A stretch of 64,000 nucleotides of DNA from positions 2,108,001 through 2,172,000 of the forward strand of contig NZ_PCOC01000001.1 of the NCBI RefSeq assembly GCF_002975205.1. The letters run 5' to 3'. Shown here piece by piece: positions 1-8,944 of this stretch. The first letter of the stretch is position 1. Every line of letters starts with the position of its first letter. Origin of the DNA: Ochrobactrum vermis (GTDB taxonomy: Bacteria > Pseudomonadota > Alphaproteobacteria > Rhizobiales > Rhizobiaceae). A model generated the notes under the pieces. The model was given only the letters and a program-made list of their open reading frames with translations, had not been told where the DNA came from and ran no database searches. Both the position numbers and the translations under genes were made by a program.

Positions 1-233
1 TTGTCGAAAAGCAGCCGCCGACCTCATGGCAGCAACAGGCCGCCAACGAATATGGCTTCTATGCCAATGTGAACCCGGAGGTCGATCACCCGCGCTGGAG
101 CCAGGCGACCGAGCGACGTATCGGCGAAGGCAGCTTTCTCGGTTCGGGCCGGCGCCCGACATTGCCATTCAACGGTTATGGCGAGGAAGTCGCATCGCTC
201 TATGCGGGACTGGACCTGAAAGCGAATTACTGA
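1..233 (+). CDS. msrP: Protein-methionine-sulfoxide reductase catalytic subunit MsrP (3' end only)
   Basis: Only the last 76 codons lie in the window (frame from base 3, stop TGA at 231). The C-terminus reads [17 protein letters not shown], then a [16 protein letters not shown] stretch, which is the characteristic end of the MsrP (YedY) molybdopterin oxidoreductase. MsrP is a periplasmic enzyme that reduces methionine sulfoxide in oxidised envelope proteins, with electrons from the membrane haem protein MsrQ. The stop is 1 nt from the msrQ start codon, so the two form an operon, as is usual for this system. The molybdopterin-binding core and the Tat signal are outside the window. Confidence 0.93.
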   Translation, partial: VEKQPPTSWQQQAANEYGFYANVNPEVDHPRWSQATERRIGEGSFLGSGRRPTLPFNGYGEEVASLYAGLDLKANY

Positions 234-234
234 C

Positions 235-921
235 ATGGCAGCAGCGACCCAGACAAGTAACCAGAAAAGCCACCAGACGGGCAGAAAGAAAACGGCCCGG
301 CCCGGCGAATGGAAAGTCTGGCTGCTCTATGCGGCCGGTTTCATTCCGGCAGTCTGGACATTCTATCTGGGTGCGACCGGAGGCCTTGGCGCCGACCCGG
401 TGAAAACCTTCGAACACACGCTTGGCCTTTGGGCTTTGCGCTTTCTGATTCTGACCCTCATGGTCACGCCGATCCGTGACCTCACGGGCATCGCGTTTTT
501 ACGCTATCGCCGGGCACTTGGCCTGCTCGCCTTCTATTATGCGCTGATGCACTTCACCACCTATATGGTGCTCGATCAGGGCCTGAACCTGTCCGCTATC
601 ATCACCGATATCGTGCGACGGCCCTTCATCACCATCGGCATGATCAGTCTGGTCCTGCTGGTGCCGCTGGCGCTCACCTCCAACAACTGGTCGATTCGCA
701 AACTCGGTCGTCGCTGGAACAGCCTGCACAGACTGGTCTATGTCGCGATAGCGGGCGGTGCCATCCATTTCATCATGTCGGTGAAGAGCTGGCCCGCCGA
801 GCCGGTCATCTATGCCGGGATCGTCAGCGCGCTGCTTTTATGGCGTCTGGTGCGTCCGCACGCCCGCAACCGCAAGCCTGTGTCCCGCCCGCGCGGCGAA
901 GCGTTGGCGGTAAAGAAATAA
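235..921 (+). CDS. msrQ: Protein-methionine-sulfoxide reductase haem-binding subunit MsrQ
   Basis: 228 residues with a polar N-terminal tail of about 25 residues followed by six hydrophobic segments: the ferric-reductase-like transmembrane fold of MsrQ (YedZ). Conserved positions include the GLWALRFLILTLMVTPIRD stretch, RRALGLLAFYYALMHF with its likely haem-ligand His, and the later LHRLVYVA segment. It passes electrons from the respiratory chain to MsrP. ATG follows the msrP stop by one base, so translation is coupled. The identification is firm; the first ten or so residues could start slightly differently. Confidence 0.93.
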   Translation: MAAATQTSNQKSHQTGRKKTARPGEWKVWLLYAAGFIPAVWTFYLGATGGLGADPVKTFEHTLGLWALRFLILTLMVTPIRDLTGIAFLRYRRALGLLAFYYALMHFTTYMVLDQGLNLSAIITDIVRRPFITIGMISLVLLVPLALTSNNWSIRKLGRRWNSLHRLVYVAIAGGAIHFIMSVKSWPAEPVIYAGIVSALLLWRLVRPHARNRKPVSRPRGEALAVKK

Positions 922-1086
922 TCCCGAAATGCAGAGCAACTTTTTACAGTTTCTAATATAGAAACTTAAATTCTCTATTCTAAAGAATACCCCCATGACA
1001 TAACGATGCAAATCATGTCAGTATCGCCGCGATTTCCGCACGCTAAATAATTCCAGGCAGCGGCAACCGACGAATACGGAATGCAT

Positions 1087-2082
1087 ATGTCTTCTCTCCT
1101 GAAATCGGCTCCCGTCCGCATCGCAGGCAAATTCGTCTTCATTTTATTCGTCCTTATCTTTGCGATATGGGCCAGCTTTGCCATGTGGTTCCAGTTGCCC
1201 TTCGGCGACGCCGTGCGCGGATCGGTCATCGCCGTCTGGCTTCTGATCGCGCTGGGAGTGATCGCAGGCGAAAGACTTTACAGCTGCTGGCGCAGACGCC
1301 TGTTCTTCTGTCTTCTGGCACTGGTGATGCTGGGTGCATGGTCAACGGTGCGCCCATCCCTCAACCGTATCTGGGCGCCCGATGTCGCCCGCACGGTGAC
1401 AGGCCAGATCAATGGCGACATGGTCACCCTTTCCAATGTCCGCGACTTCATCTGGCGGACAACGGAAGATTTTACGCCCAACTGGAAAGAGGAAACCTAC
1501 GATCTCAGCAAGATCACGTCGGTCGACGTCTTTCTTTCCTACTGGTCAGGCCCGGCAATCGCCCACACGCTTCTGTCATTCGGTTTCGAGGATGGCCGTC
1601 ATGTGGTCTTTTCCGGCGAGATCCGCCGCGAACACCATGAGGTCTATTCGCCGATTGCCGGCTTCTTCCGCAAATATGAGCTGGCGATGATTGCCGCCGA
1701 AGAGCGCGATATCATCTATCTGCGCAGCAATGTCCGCAAGGAAAACGTCTATCGCTATCGCGTGAAGCTGCCGCCGGTGGGGGCGCGCGAGCTGTTCCTG
1801 TCTTATGTCGAGCTTGGCAATGATCTGGCGGAACAGCCGAAATTCTACAATACGCTGACCGCGAACTGCACCACGATCATCTTCCACATGGCGCGTGTGC
1901 TGGACCCTGCCTTCCCCTTCGACTACCGCATTCTCCTGTCAGGCTACCTGCCCGGCTATCTCTACGATCACGGCTGGATCGAGAATGGCGGTACGCTGGA
2001 GGAAGCACGGGAACGTGCGTCGATCGATGCAAGAGCGCTGGCAGGCGGACGCGACGGCTTTTCGGAACGAATCCGCAAATAA
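1087..2082 (+). CDS. DUF4105 (Lnb N-terminal periplasmic) membrane protein
   Basis: 331 residues from the second ATG. That ATG is preferred because a purine-rich CGGA sits about 7 nt upstream, whereas the ATG at 1081 would have no spacing. The N-terminus carries about three membrane spans (roughly residues 14-85). The remainder matches the DUF4105 domain: a SYWSGPAIAHTLLSFGFEDG stretch, a FRKYELAMIAAEERDI region and a conserved FYNTLTANCTT segment with a Cys. The domain is predicted to be periplasmic and to have a papain-like fold; its substrate is unknown. It stands alone, convergent with ridA, with a shared terminator hairpin. Confidence 0.8.
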   Translation: MSSLLKSAPVRIAGKFVFILFVLIFAIWASFAMWFQLPFGDAVRGSVIAVWLLIALGVIAGERLYSCWRRRLFFCLLALVMLGAWSTVRPSLNRIWAPDVARTVTGQINGDMVTLSNVRDFIWRTTEDFTPNWKEETYDLSKITSVDVFLSYWSGPAIAHTLLSFGFEDGRHVVFSGEIRREHHEVYSPIAGFFRKYELAMIAAEERDIIYLRSNVRKENVYRYRVKLPPVGARELFLSYVELGNDLAEQPKFYNTLTANCTTIIFHMARVLDPAFPFDYRILLSGYLPGYLYDHGWIENGGTLEEARERASIDARALAGGRDGFSERIRK

Positions 2083-2083
2083 A

Positions 2084-2115
2084 AACCCCGCCGAAACCGG
2101 AATTTCGACGGGGTT
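2084..2115. terminator. Bidirectional terminator between the DUF4105 gene and ridA
   Basis: A 13-bp stem with one mismatch (AACCCCGCCGAAA against TTTCGACGGGGTT) and a 6-nt loop begins two bases after the DUF4105 stop codon. A-rich and T-rich flanks make it usable in both directions between these convergent genes. Confidence 0.75.
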
Positions 2116-2133
2116 CGCATCGATATGAAGAAA

Positions 2134-2478
2134 TTACACCGCAGCGGTGATGATGATTTCAACCTTGTAGTCAGGCGTTGCCAGCGCTGCTTCGCCGGTG
2201 GCGCGGGCGGGCGTATGTGCCGGATCGACCCATGCATCCCAGACAGCGTTCATTTCGGCAAAGTCCTTCATGTCGGCGAGCCAGATGATGGCCTGAAGGA
2301 TCTTGGTCTTGTCGGAGCCTACTTCCTTGAGAAGACGGTCCACCTCAGCCAGAACGGCCTTGGTCTGTTCGGTGACGCTGGCGCCCGGATTTCCCACCTG
2401 ACCGGCGAGATAAACGGTGTTGCCGTGAACAACGGCCTGGCTCATGCGCGGGCCGACTCCGATGCGACGGATGCTCAT
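2134..2478 (-). CDS. RidA family protein (enamine/imine deaminase)
   Basis: 114 residues, the standard length of the YjgF/YER057c/UK114 family. It begins MSIRRIGVGPRMSQAVVHGN and contains the family signature AGQVGNPGASVTEQTK; the active-site Arg region near VDPAHTPARATGEAALA is present. Family members hydrolyse reactive enamines and imines produced by PLP enzymes; some paralogues have other roles, so the exact substrate is open. A strong GAGGAG ribosome site lies about 6 nt before the ATG. Convergent with the DUF4105 gene. Confidence 0.9.
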   Translation of the reverse strand: MSIRRIGVGPRMSQAVVHGNTVYLAGQVGNPGASVTEQTKAVLAEVDRLLKEVGSDKTKILQAIIWLADMKDFAEMNAVWDAWVDPAHTPARATGEAALATPDYKVEIIITAAV

Positions 2479-2608
2479 GGTGAACTCCTCTCAATACTGC
2501 TCTTCTGCGGGACCAGTCCCGCATGTGAATATGTTGCGCATCCTTATTAAAGCCCTAGTCTGCTTTGGCAATGCCAATGCCGGTCCGAATGATGCAATTT
2601 CAGTAAAA

Positions 2609-2714
2609 AGAGCATTTCCAGCAAAAGTGCGAAGCGGTTTTGCGTGAGGATAATGCGAGGAAACAAATACTTGGAGCGGTCTCAGCGACTCAGCTTCAAC
2701 TGAAACCGCTCCAA
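2609..2714. repeat. Dispersed palindromic repeat plus a 10-bp inverted repeat
   Basis: The sequence AGAGCATTTCCAGCAAAAG, then GCGAAGCGGTTTTGCGT, is shared with copies near 9.7, 15.3 and 37.3 kb. It is followed by a perfect inverted repeat (TTGGAGCGGT at 2671-2680, ACCGCTCCAA at 2705-2714) that ends immediately before the ribosome-binding site of the next gene. It fills most of the gap between ridA and the ester-cyclase-like gene. Confidence 0.8.
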
Positions 2715-2728
2715 AGAGGAGGACAGCC

Positions 2729-3115
2729 ATGTCGGAACCGCTCGCCGAGATTTATCGCGACTATATTGCATGTCTGAACCGGCAGGCCTGGGACGACCTC
2801 GGACTATATGTGCACGAGGAGGCCATTCATAATGGCAGACCCTTGGGACTGGATGGTTACCGTGCAATGCTGGAGCAGGATTTCGAGGCTATCCCCGACC
2901 TGCGCTTCAATATTGAACTGCTTGTCAGCGAACCGCCTTATATTGCCAGCCGCCTTCAGTTCGACTGCACGCCGAAGGCGATGCTGTTCGGACTTCCGGT
3001 CAACGGCAGACGAATCCAGTTCGCCGAGAATGTTTTCTATGAGTTCGAGAACACGCTGATACGGAAAGTCTGGTCCATCATCGACAAGGCAGCAATAGAG
3101 GCACAGCTCGGGTAA
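2729..3115 (+). CDS. SnoaL/ester cyclase-like (NTF2-fold) protein
   Basis: 128 residues with the pattern of the SnoaL-like ester cyclase group of the NTF2 superfamily: YRDYIACLNRQAWDDL near the start, then VHEEAIHNG, GLDGYRAMLEQDFEAIPDLR, and a C-terminal FAENVFYEFENTLIRKVWSI strand pair. The family is a small cone-shaped fold that includes polyketide cyclases and many proteins of unknown substrate, so no reaction can be assigned. An AGAGGAGG ribosome site lies about 6 nt before the ATG. It is convergent with the DUF1254 pair and looks monocistronic. Confidence 0.75.
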   Translation: MSEPLAEIYRDYIACLNRQAWDDLGLYVHEEAIHNGRPLGLDGYRAMLEQDFEAIPDLRFNIELLVSEPPYIASRLQFDCTPKAMLFGLPVNGRRIQFAENVFYEFENTLIRKVWSIIDKAAIEAQLG

Positions 3116-3139
3116 AGCAGCGAAACAGCGCGCGGTTGA

Positions 3140-4618
3140 TCAGCGAGCTTCCTCGAAGTCGCCCGGTTTCCAACTGCCGTCGAACGCGGGCTCTTGCGGC
3201 CCGTAGATACGAATGTAAGCGAACCACCCACGCCCCGGCACCGTCTTGATCCAGCGCCCATCTTCACCTGACGGCTTTTCGGGACCGAAGAAGAGATTGA
3301 CCGGTTCACCACCCTTCAAATCCTTCAGCTCGAACAACGAGCGCAAGGCAGCTTTGTCCTGATCTGTCTGAACTTCCGAGCGCGTCTGAGCGTCATAGAC
3401 CGTCACCGACCAGAACAGATTGCCCGGAACCGGCTGCGGGATCGACAGCCTGTAGGTCTTGCCACCGTCAAGATAGGCCCCGGTGCCATCACGCGCTGCG
3501 AGCCAGTAGAGCGACCCCGCGCCCGCGCTGCGCCGGAACATGGCAGGCGAAGTCACGATCGCCTGGGCGAACCATCGGTCGCGCGCTTCCAGATCGATTC
3601 CCGCCGGCGTTTCGAACTGAGCGCTATCCGGCACCAGACCGGCCCATTCCCATTTGCGATCCGGCCATGCGAGACGGTCAGGGCGGTTGCTGTCGAAAGC
3701 AGAAACCAGCATCTGGTCACGCCCTTCCCTTGCCGCGCGCTCCAATATGGCCTTCATCCGCTCATCCGGCTTGAATGCCTTGCCTTTTTCTATTCCAAGC
3801 GCCGAAAGAAGGCCGTACATCGGTTCGAACTTCTGTACGACGGGTTCTTCATCAATAACGCGGCTCAAAACTTGCCAGAACTGGATATTGTCTTCCCAGC
3901 GCAGGGACGTGCTATCCATTTTCATCTCGGTGGTATCGACGACTTTTGCCAGCTTTGGCTCTCTCGCGGTCGAAAGCGGATAGATCTTGATGGCGTGCAA
4001 TGCCTCCAGCGCCTTTTTTTGGTCGCCCGCAACCGGCAGGGCTCTGGCCGCCATCAAGGCCTTGTTCGTCGCGGAGTGGCCAACATAAAAACCGTCCGGA
4101 ATTTCTCCCGTGTAGCCGGGCCCGACAATCAAATGTTTTCCACCCTTGCCAGCATCGGGGCCCGGAATTCCCATATCGAGAATCCAGCCCTGATTGTGAT
4201 CGTTGACAAGGCCGATATATGCCCCTTCCGGCAGCTCTATAACCATCGGTTCCTTTGAGACATCAAGTGTCGCCGAACCATAGGGCGTGTCTGAATTCAA
4301 TGTGAACCCAACCTGTCGCGGACCTGCTGCGGCAGCACCCAGCGCTTCGTTGTCTTTCAACCCTGCTTCCCTGTTCCCGTTGAAGATGCCTTCGACCGAA
4401 ACTGTCGGATACCAAAAACGGTAGGCGGTGACGGCGCGCTGAAAATCAGCATCGTCACGCGCCCGAGCGCTGGTTTCGGCGGTGGGGTACCCCTGTTCAA
4501 ATGTGTAACCCGGCAGGTCTGCCGCCCGAGCCGAACCAATGCCCAAAGATGTACTCGCCAGAACGGCGACCAGCACCGCGCCAACAAACTGCGAATTCGT
4601 CCCCTTGATGTGCGTCAT
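3140..4618 (-). CDS. DUF1254/DUF1214 exported protein (copy 1)
   Basis: 492 residues. A signal peptide is evident (hydrophobic run around residues 12-30, cleavage likely after the SARA-A motif). The N-terminal half matches DUF1254 (WYPTVSVEGIF, the LNSDTPYGSATLDVS strand, PEGAYIGLVNDHNQGWI). The C-terminal third matches DUF1214 (GGKTYRLSIPQPVPGNLFWS, TVYDAQTRS, then the YIRIYGP end). The protein is predicted to be periplasmic; no biochemical function is established that I can name. It lies 69 bp downstream of a second DUF1254 gene on the same strand, so the two are probably co-transcribed paralogues. Confidence 0.82.
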   Translation of the reverse strand: MTHIKGTNSQFVGAVLVAVLASTSLGIGSARAADLPGYTFEQGYPTAETSARARDDADFQRAVTAYRFWYPTVSVEGIFNGNREAGLKDNEALGAAAAGPRQVGFTLNSDTPYGSATLDVSKEPMVIELPEGAYIGLVNDHNQGWILDMGIPGPDAGKGGKHLIVGPGYTGEIPDGFYVGHSATNKALMAARALPVAGDQKKALEALHAIKIYPLSTAREPKLAKVVDTTEMKMDSTSLRWEDNIQFWQVLSRVIDEEPVVQKFEPMYGLLSALGIEKGKAFKPDERMKAILERAAREGRDQMLVSAFDSNRPDRLAWPDRKWEWAGLVPDSAQFETPAGIDLEARDRWFAQAIVTSPAMFRRSAGAGSLYWLAARDGTGAYLDGGKTYRLSIPQPVPGNLFWSVTVYDAQTRSEVQTDQDKAALRSLFELKDLKGGEPVNLFFGPEKPSGEDGRWIKTVPGRGWFAYIRIYGPQEPAFDGSWKPGDFEEAR

Positions 4619-4687
4619 TTTTCGACTCCAGCGAAATGCAGTTGAACAGAATATGGAAATTCCCCTGCCTGCCTCAGCAACCGACTG

Positions 4688-6088
4688 TCATTCGATCTTT
4701 TCGACATCAGGCAGAACCCATGCTTTCTCGAACAGGGCCTTGGTCGGTGCATAAAGCCGGAACATCAGCTCGAAGCCGCGTTGAGGATCGGTGGGCACCC
4801 AGTTGCTTTCCTTGCCCTGCGGCGCAGCCGGACCGAAAAAGATATCGACGAAACCGTCCGGATTCTTTTGCAGGTCAGCGATTTGCGACGAACGACTAGC
4901 CCTTGCCATGTTTTTGACGAGAGCGTGGGTATCGCGATCATAAACGGTGACAGACCAGTATTGTTGAACCGGTGGTTTCGGCGGCACGGTCAGACGATAA
5001 GTCTTGCCGCCATCAAAGTTCTCGCCATTCTTGTCCTTGATGGAGATCAGATACATCTGGCCAGTTCCCAGATGCTTGATGCCAATATAACCGTAAGTAT
5101 AGGTCAGGCCGCGCGCATCGACTGGATAGGCATTGGGATCGTTGAACGAGGCCTGCGCCGCCTTCACCAGTTCTGGAAAAGCGGGTGCCGCCCAATGGCT
5201 GCCGTCCCAGAATGCGGGCAATCCGGCATCGTATCTGGCTGCAAGCGTCGCATGGGCTTCCTTGACCGCAGCGTCCAGTACCTGCCTGGTCTGACCTGTG
5301 GGAGTATAGGCTTTGCCTTTCTCGATGCCGATCGTTCGGAGCGGATCAATCATGAGCCGATCACGATCCAGCCATGGTTCCTCCTGAACAATGCGATTAA
5401 GATTGTCGAAAAAGCTCGCATCGTAGCGAATCGTCGTATCGAACAGGACGTCCTTTGCATCCACAAACACGGTTTCCGGCGGATTATCGGCCCGCGAAAG
5501 TGGATAGATCCTAAGTTTGCGACCGTACTCCACCGACTTGGCGACGTCCTCATCGCTGTGACTTGGCAGATTGGAGCGCAAAAGCGCATAACCGCCAAAA
5601 CTATTCGATCTCAATGGGATAAAGCCTTCTGGCACGGGCTTCTCGTAGTCCGGTGGGAGAAGCAGATATTTACCACCCTTGCCCTTGTCGGCGCCCAGCA
5701 GCCCCACATCCTCCAGCGGCATCTGCCAGATGTCGACAATATTACCGTTGAACGAACCACCATTTGCAGTTGGTACATCAATGACCACCGGACCGACTTC
5801 TCTGGTGTCGTAGAACACCATGAAATAGAGAGCATCCGGATTGGGCGTCAGTGTCTGGTTGTGCCAGTCGAGAGGATGCCCCCAGTAAAGAACCTGATTG
5901 ACCCTGGCGTCGGTCGTGGTCAGCATTTCCTGACGCATCAGATCATAATTGACCGCTGGCATGCCCCAGATCACCGCGCTGACGGCCTTTCGCTCCAGAT
6001 CGCGTTGCGCTAACTGGTCCGGGGTGTCGCTGGCGGCCCATCCGACAGACCCGGCGAACAGTAGAAACAGAAATACGAGGAACCTCAT
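4688..6088 (-). CDS. DUF1254/DUF1214 exported protein (copy 2)
   Basis: 466 residues from the ATG at 6088. An ATG 15 nt upstream is rejected because it overlaps the GGAGGAAGG ribosome site that serves this start. The signal peptide is short (MRFLVFLFLLFAGSVGWAAS). DUF1254 features include ALYFMVFYDTREVGPVVIDV and LLGADKGKGGKYLLLPPDYE; the DUF1214 part has GGKTYRLTVPPKPPVQQYWS and TVYDRDTHALV. It is the promoter-proximal gene of a pair with the paralogue downstream; the two are clearly related but divergent, so not a recent duplication. Function unknown. Confidence 0.82.
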   Translation of the reverse strand: MRFLVFLFLLFAGSVGWAASDTPDQLAQRDLERKAVSAVIWGMPAVNYDLMRQEMLTTTDARVNQVLYWGHPLDWHNQTLTPNPDALYFMVFYDTREVGPVVIDVPTANGGSFNGNIVDIWQMPLEDVGLLGADKGKGGKYLLLPPDYEKPVPEGFIPLRSNSFGGYALLRSNLPSHSDEDVAKSVEYGRKLRIYPLSRADNPPETVFVDAKDVLFDTTIRYDASFFDNLNRIVQEEPWLDRDRLMIDPLRTIGIEKGKAYTPTGQTRQVLDAAVKEAHATLAARYDAGLPAFWDGSHWAAPAFPELVKAAQASFNDPNAYPVDARGLTYTYGYIGIKHLGTGQMYLISIKDKNGENFDGGKTYRLTVPPKPPVQQYWSVTVYDRDTHALVKNMARASRSSQIADLQKNPDGFVDIFFGPAAPQGKESNWVPTDPQRGFELMFRLYAPTKALFEKAWVLPDVEKIE

Positions 6089-6211
6089 CTGACCTTCCTC
6101 CATTTGGGAAAATGAACGGAAAATACGCCTCGTCAGACGCGAGTATAAGTTGTGTTACGGTAAATCCAGATGTTTTAGCCAAACCGGGGTATCAGGGTGG
6201 GCCGGCCGCCA

Positions 6212-6240
6212 TTGACTCTTTGCCACCCTCCCCCTATAAG
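6212..6240 (+). promoter_or_regulatory. Sigma-70-type promoter for rpmH-rnpA-yidC
   Basis: TTGACT at 6212-6217 and TATAAG at 6235-6240 with a 17-bp spacer: a near-ideal housekeeping promoter, 177 bp before rpmH and pointing into it. The rest of the 6104-6416 gap holds only a palindromic repeat and the 5' leader. Confidence 0.7.
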
Positions 6241-6320
6241 CCGCGTCACGTTCGCCCGCGCGGTTTACGGATGGTTTTTTGCTGTCCGTCGCAAAGGACA
6301 AGAACCAGCTCCTGTTCAAT

Positions 6321-6369
6321 AGAACATGATCCCGAAAGGTGAAAACGTTTTCGGACAAGATCGTGTTCA
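6321..6369. repeat. Dispersed palindromic repeat (CCCGAAA type)
   Basis: Imperfect inverted repeat: GAACATGATCCCGAAA facing TTTTCGGACAAGATCGTGTTC. It belongs to the CCCGAAA...TTTCGGG repeat type also seen at 15.1, 17.5, 34.8, 37.9 and 41.8 kb. It lies in the transcribed leader of rpmH, so it would form a hairpin in the mRNA. Confidence 0.7.
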
Positions 6370-6416
6370 ACGGAAAAACAGAATTAAGAAGGGCCGCACA
6401 CCGCGGTATTAAATAA

Positions 6417-6551
6417 ATGAAGCGCACTTACCAGCCATCCAAGATCGTCCGCAAGCGTCGCCACGGTTTCCGTGCACGCATGGCAACCACCGGCGGCCGC
6501 AAGGTTCTCGCCGCTCGCCGTTCGCGCGGCCGTAAGCGGCTTTCCGCTTAA
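6417..6551 (+). CDS. rpmH: 50S ribosomal protein L34
   Basis: 44 residues: [20 protein letters not shown] followed by a [19 protein letters not shown] end. This is the canonical, very basic L34 sequence of the large ribosomal subunit. rnpA begins 35 bp after it, the near-universal rpmH-rnpA order. It is driven by the strong promoter at 6212-6240. Confidence 0.98.
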   Translation: MKRTYQPSKIVRKRRHGFRARMATTGGRKVLAARRSRGRKRLSA

Positions 6552-6585
6552 TCTTTTCCCGCGCTGTCGCGCGGTGAATGAAGAT

Positions 6586-7011
6586 ATGAAAAAGCCGAAA
6601 CAAATACTCCGCCTTCGCAAGAGAGCGGAGTTTTTGGCTTTGAGGAATGGTGAAAAGCGACGTGGTCCACTGTTTCTTCTCGAAGTCCGTGAACGGACCG
6701 AAGAAGAATCGCAAACCGCCAAAATCGGCGAAAAACCCCGTGCCGGTTTCACCGTAACGAAAAAAAACGGCAACGCCGTGATACGAAACCGCATCCGCCG
6801 CAGGCTGCGAGAAGCGGTTCGTTGTCACGCAGGGCGTGACATGGCGCCTTCGACCGACTATGTGATCGTAGCGCGCGAGCAAGCCCTCACTGCGCCCTTT
6901 TCGCGACTGACCGAAGAACTCTCCCGCCGCATCAAGGCGAAGGGTGAACGGCGGGGCGATGGGAAACGCCGAACGGAAAGACCGGAATCAGGACCCGTCA
7001 ATGGAAAATAA
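6586..7011 (+). CDS. rnpA: Ribonuclease P protein component
   Basis: 141 residues from ATG 6586 ([20 protein letters not shown]). The family motif is present as [16 protein letters not shown], preceded by [12 protein letters not shown]. RnpA binds the RNase P RNA and assists 5' maturation of tRNAs. The open frame extends further upstream through rpmH, but the family starts at this Met. The 3' end overlaps the yidC start by 11 nt, suggesting coupled translation. Confidence 0.95.
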   Translation: MKKPKQILRLRKRAEFLALRNGEKRRGPLFLLEVRERTEEESQTAKIGEKPRAGFTVTKKNGNAVIRNRIRRRLREAVRCHAGRDMAPSTDYVIVAREQALTAPFSRLTEELSRRIKAKGERRGDGKRRTERPESGPVNGK

Positions 7012-8836
7012 TCGCAATTTCTTCATCACCATTGCCCTGTCCATCCTCGTGCTAACGCTGTGGCAAGTGTTTTATCTGGGTCCGAAAACGGAAGCCCAGC
7101 GGGAGCAGGCGCGCATTGAGGAGCAGCAGCAACAGAAACAACAGGCTACGCAACAGCAGGCCCAAGGTGGCCAGGCCAGCGGCGACACGCCGCAAATGCC
7201 GACCACATCCGGGAACATTCCCGGCCATGGCGATGTTGCAGCCGCCGGCGGCACACTCACCCGTGAAGCAGCCGTCGCACAGACGCAGCGTGTCGAAATC
7301 GATACGCCTTCGCTACGCGGTTCGATCAATCTGACCGGCGCACGTCTCGATGATCTTTTCCTGAAAAAGTACCACGAGACCGTCGATGACAATTCTCCGA
7401 ATATCGAACTGCTCGCACCCTCGGCGCTGAAGCAGGGCTATTTCGTCGAACTTGGCTTCACCGGCAACGACACGACAGGCCCCGTTCCGGGTCCGAACAC
7501 GGTCTGGACTGTTGAAGGCAACGACCGGCTGACGGCGTCCACGCCCGTCACATTGACCTATACCAACGAGAAGAACATCACGTTCAAGCGCGTCATCTCG
7601 GTCGACGACGCCTATATGTTCGCCGTTGAAGACACCATCACCAACAATACCGGCGCGCCGATCTCGCTGGCCTCCTATGGCCGCGTGACCCGCTTCAACC
7701 AGCCGGAACATGCAAGCGCGACCTATGTGCTTCATGAGGGCCTGATCGGCGTCATGGGCCAGGACGGCCTGCAGGAAATCAAATATTCCAAGGTCGAAGA
7801 CGACAAGGACATCTCGTTCAAGGATGTCATGGGCGGCTGGCTCGGCATCACCGACAAGTACTGGGCGGCAACGCTCGTACCGCCGCAGGACGAAAAGTTC
7901 ACCGGTCGTTTCTCGCACTTCACCAATGATCGTCCGCGCTACCAGACCGACTTCCTTGGCGCGCCGATGACCATCGCACCTGGCCAGGCACAGACGCTGA
8001 AAAACCACGTCTTCGCCGGTGCGAAAGTGGTTTCCAACATCAAGAACTACGAAGAAAAGCTCGGCATCAAGCAGTTCGAACTCCTGATCGACTGGGGCTG
8101 GTTCTACTTCATCACCAAGCCGATGTTCTATCTCATCGACTGGATCTACAAATTCTCGGGCAATTTCGGCGTCGCCATTCTGGTCGTCACCGTTCTGCTG
8201 AAGGGTCTGTTCTTCCCGCTTGCCAACAAGTCGTACAAGTCGATGGCGCGCATGAAGCTTGTGCAGCCGAAGCTGACTGAAATCCGTGAAAAATATGCGG
8301 ATGACAAGATGAAGCAGCAGCAGGAGATGATGCAGCTCTACAAGCAGGAAAAGATCAATCCGCTTGCCGGTTGCTGGCCGGTGGTGGTGCAGATTCCGGT
8401 GTTCTTCGCCTTGTATAAGGTTCTGTATGTCACCATCGAAATGCGTCACGCGCCGTTCTTTGGCTGGATTCATGACCTTGCAGCGCCCGATCCGACCTCG
8501 CTCTTCAACCTGTTCGGCCTTCTGCCTTACACCGTGCCGCACTTCCTGATGATCGGCGTCTGGCCGCTCCTGATGGGCATCACGATGTTCCTGCAGATGC
8601 GCATGAACCCGACGCCGCCGGATCCGACGCAGGCAGCCATCTTCACCTGGATGCCAGTGATCTTCACCTTCATGCTGGCTTCGTTCCCGGCCGGTCTGGT
8701 GATCTACTGGGCATGGAACAACCTGCTCTCCATCACCCAGCAGGGCGTCATCATGAAGCGCCAGGGCGTGAAGATCGAGCTCTTCGACAATCTCAAGGGC
8801 CTCTTCAAGCGAAAGCCGAAAGAAGCTAAAAAGTAA
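7001..8836 (+). CDS. yidC: Membrane protein insertase YidC
   Basis: 611 residues from the ATG at 7001 ([20 protein letters not shown]), the usual start for rhizobial YidC; an in-frame ATG at 6944 would only add a polar extension. Structure: N-terminal anchor, a Gln-rich linker (about residues 35-60), the large periplasmic domain, then the conserved five-span core with the [13 protein letters not shown] and [13 protein letters not shown] segments. It inserts proteins into the inner membrane, with or without SecYEG. It overlaps rnpA by 11 nt and is followed by a strong terminator. Confidence 0.97.
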   Translation: MENNRNFFITIALSILVLTLWQVFYLGPKTEAQREQARIEEQQQQKQQATQQQAQGGQASGDTPQMPTTSGNIPGHGDVAAAGGTLTREAAVAQTQRVEIDTPSLRGSINLTGARLDDLFLKKYHETVDDNSPNIELLAPSALKQGYFVELGFTGNDTTGPVPGPNTVWTVEGNDRLTASTPVTLTYTNEKNITFKRVISVDDAYMFAVEDTITNNTGAPISLASYGRVTRFNQPEHASATYVLHEGLIGVMGQDGLQEIKYSKVEDDKDISFKDVMGGWLGITDKYWAATLVPPQDEKFTGRFSHFTNDRPRYQTDFLGAPMTIAPGQAQTLKNHVFAGAKVVSNIKNYEEKLGIKQFELLIDWGWFYFITKPMFYLIDWIYKFSGNFGVAILVVTVLLKGLFFPLANKSYKSMARMKLVQPKLTEIREKYADDKMKQQQEMMQLYKQEKINPLAGCWPVVVQIPVFFALYKVLYVTIEMRHAPFFGWIHDLAAPDPTSLFNLFGLLPYTVPHFLMIGVWPLLMGITMFLQMRMNPTPPDPTQAAIFTWMPVIFTFMLASFPAGLVIYWAWNNLLSITQQGVIMKRQGVKIELFDNLKGLFKRKPKEAKK

Positions 8837-8843
8837 AATCTGA

Positions 8844-8869
8844 AAAACCCCGCTTCGGCGGGGTTTTTT
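8844..8869 (+). terminator. Rho-independent terminator after yidC
   Basis: AACCCCGC-TTCG-GCGGGGTT stem-loop with a UUCG tetraloop and a run of six T, starting 8 nt after the yidC stop. Confidence 0.92.
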
Positions 8870-8944
8870 GTGCCGTCATGTTGACAATGCGGTTCATAAC
8901 ATTGATGCGTGTACGCAAGAGAATACACCATCGGGATAGAACCA

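Noticed and set aside
4781..6013. 410-codon plus-strand frame antisense to a DUF1254 gene
   Set aside because: The opposite strand has a signal peptide and DUF1254/DUF1214 motifs; this frame has none and no ribosome site.
6104..6416. Possible replication origin next to rpmH-rnpA
   Set aside because: No cluster of DnaA boxes and no dnaA gene are present; in alphaproteobacteria rpmH is usually not at the origin.
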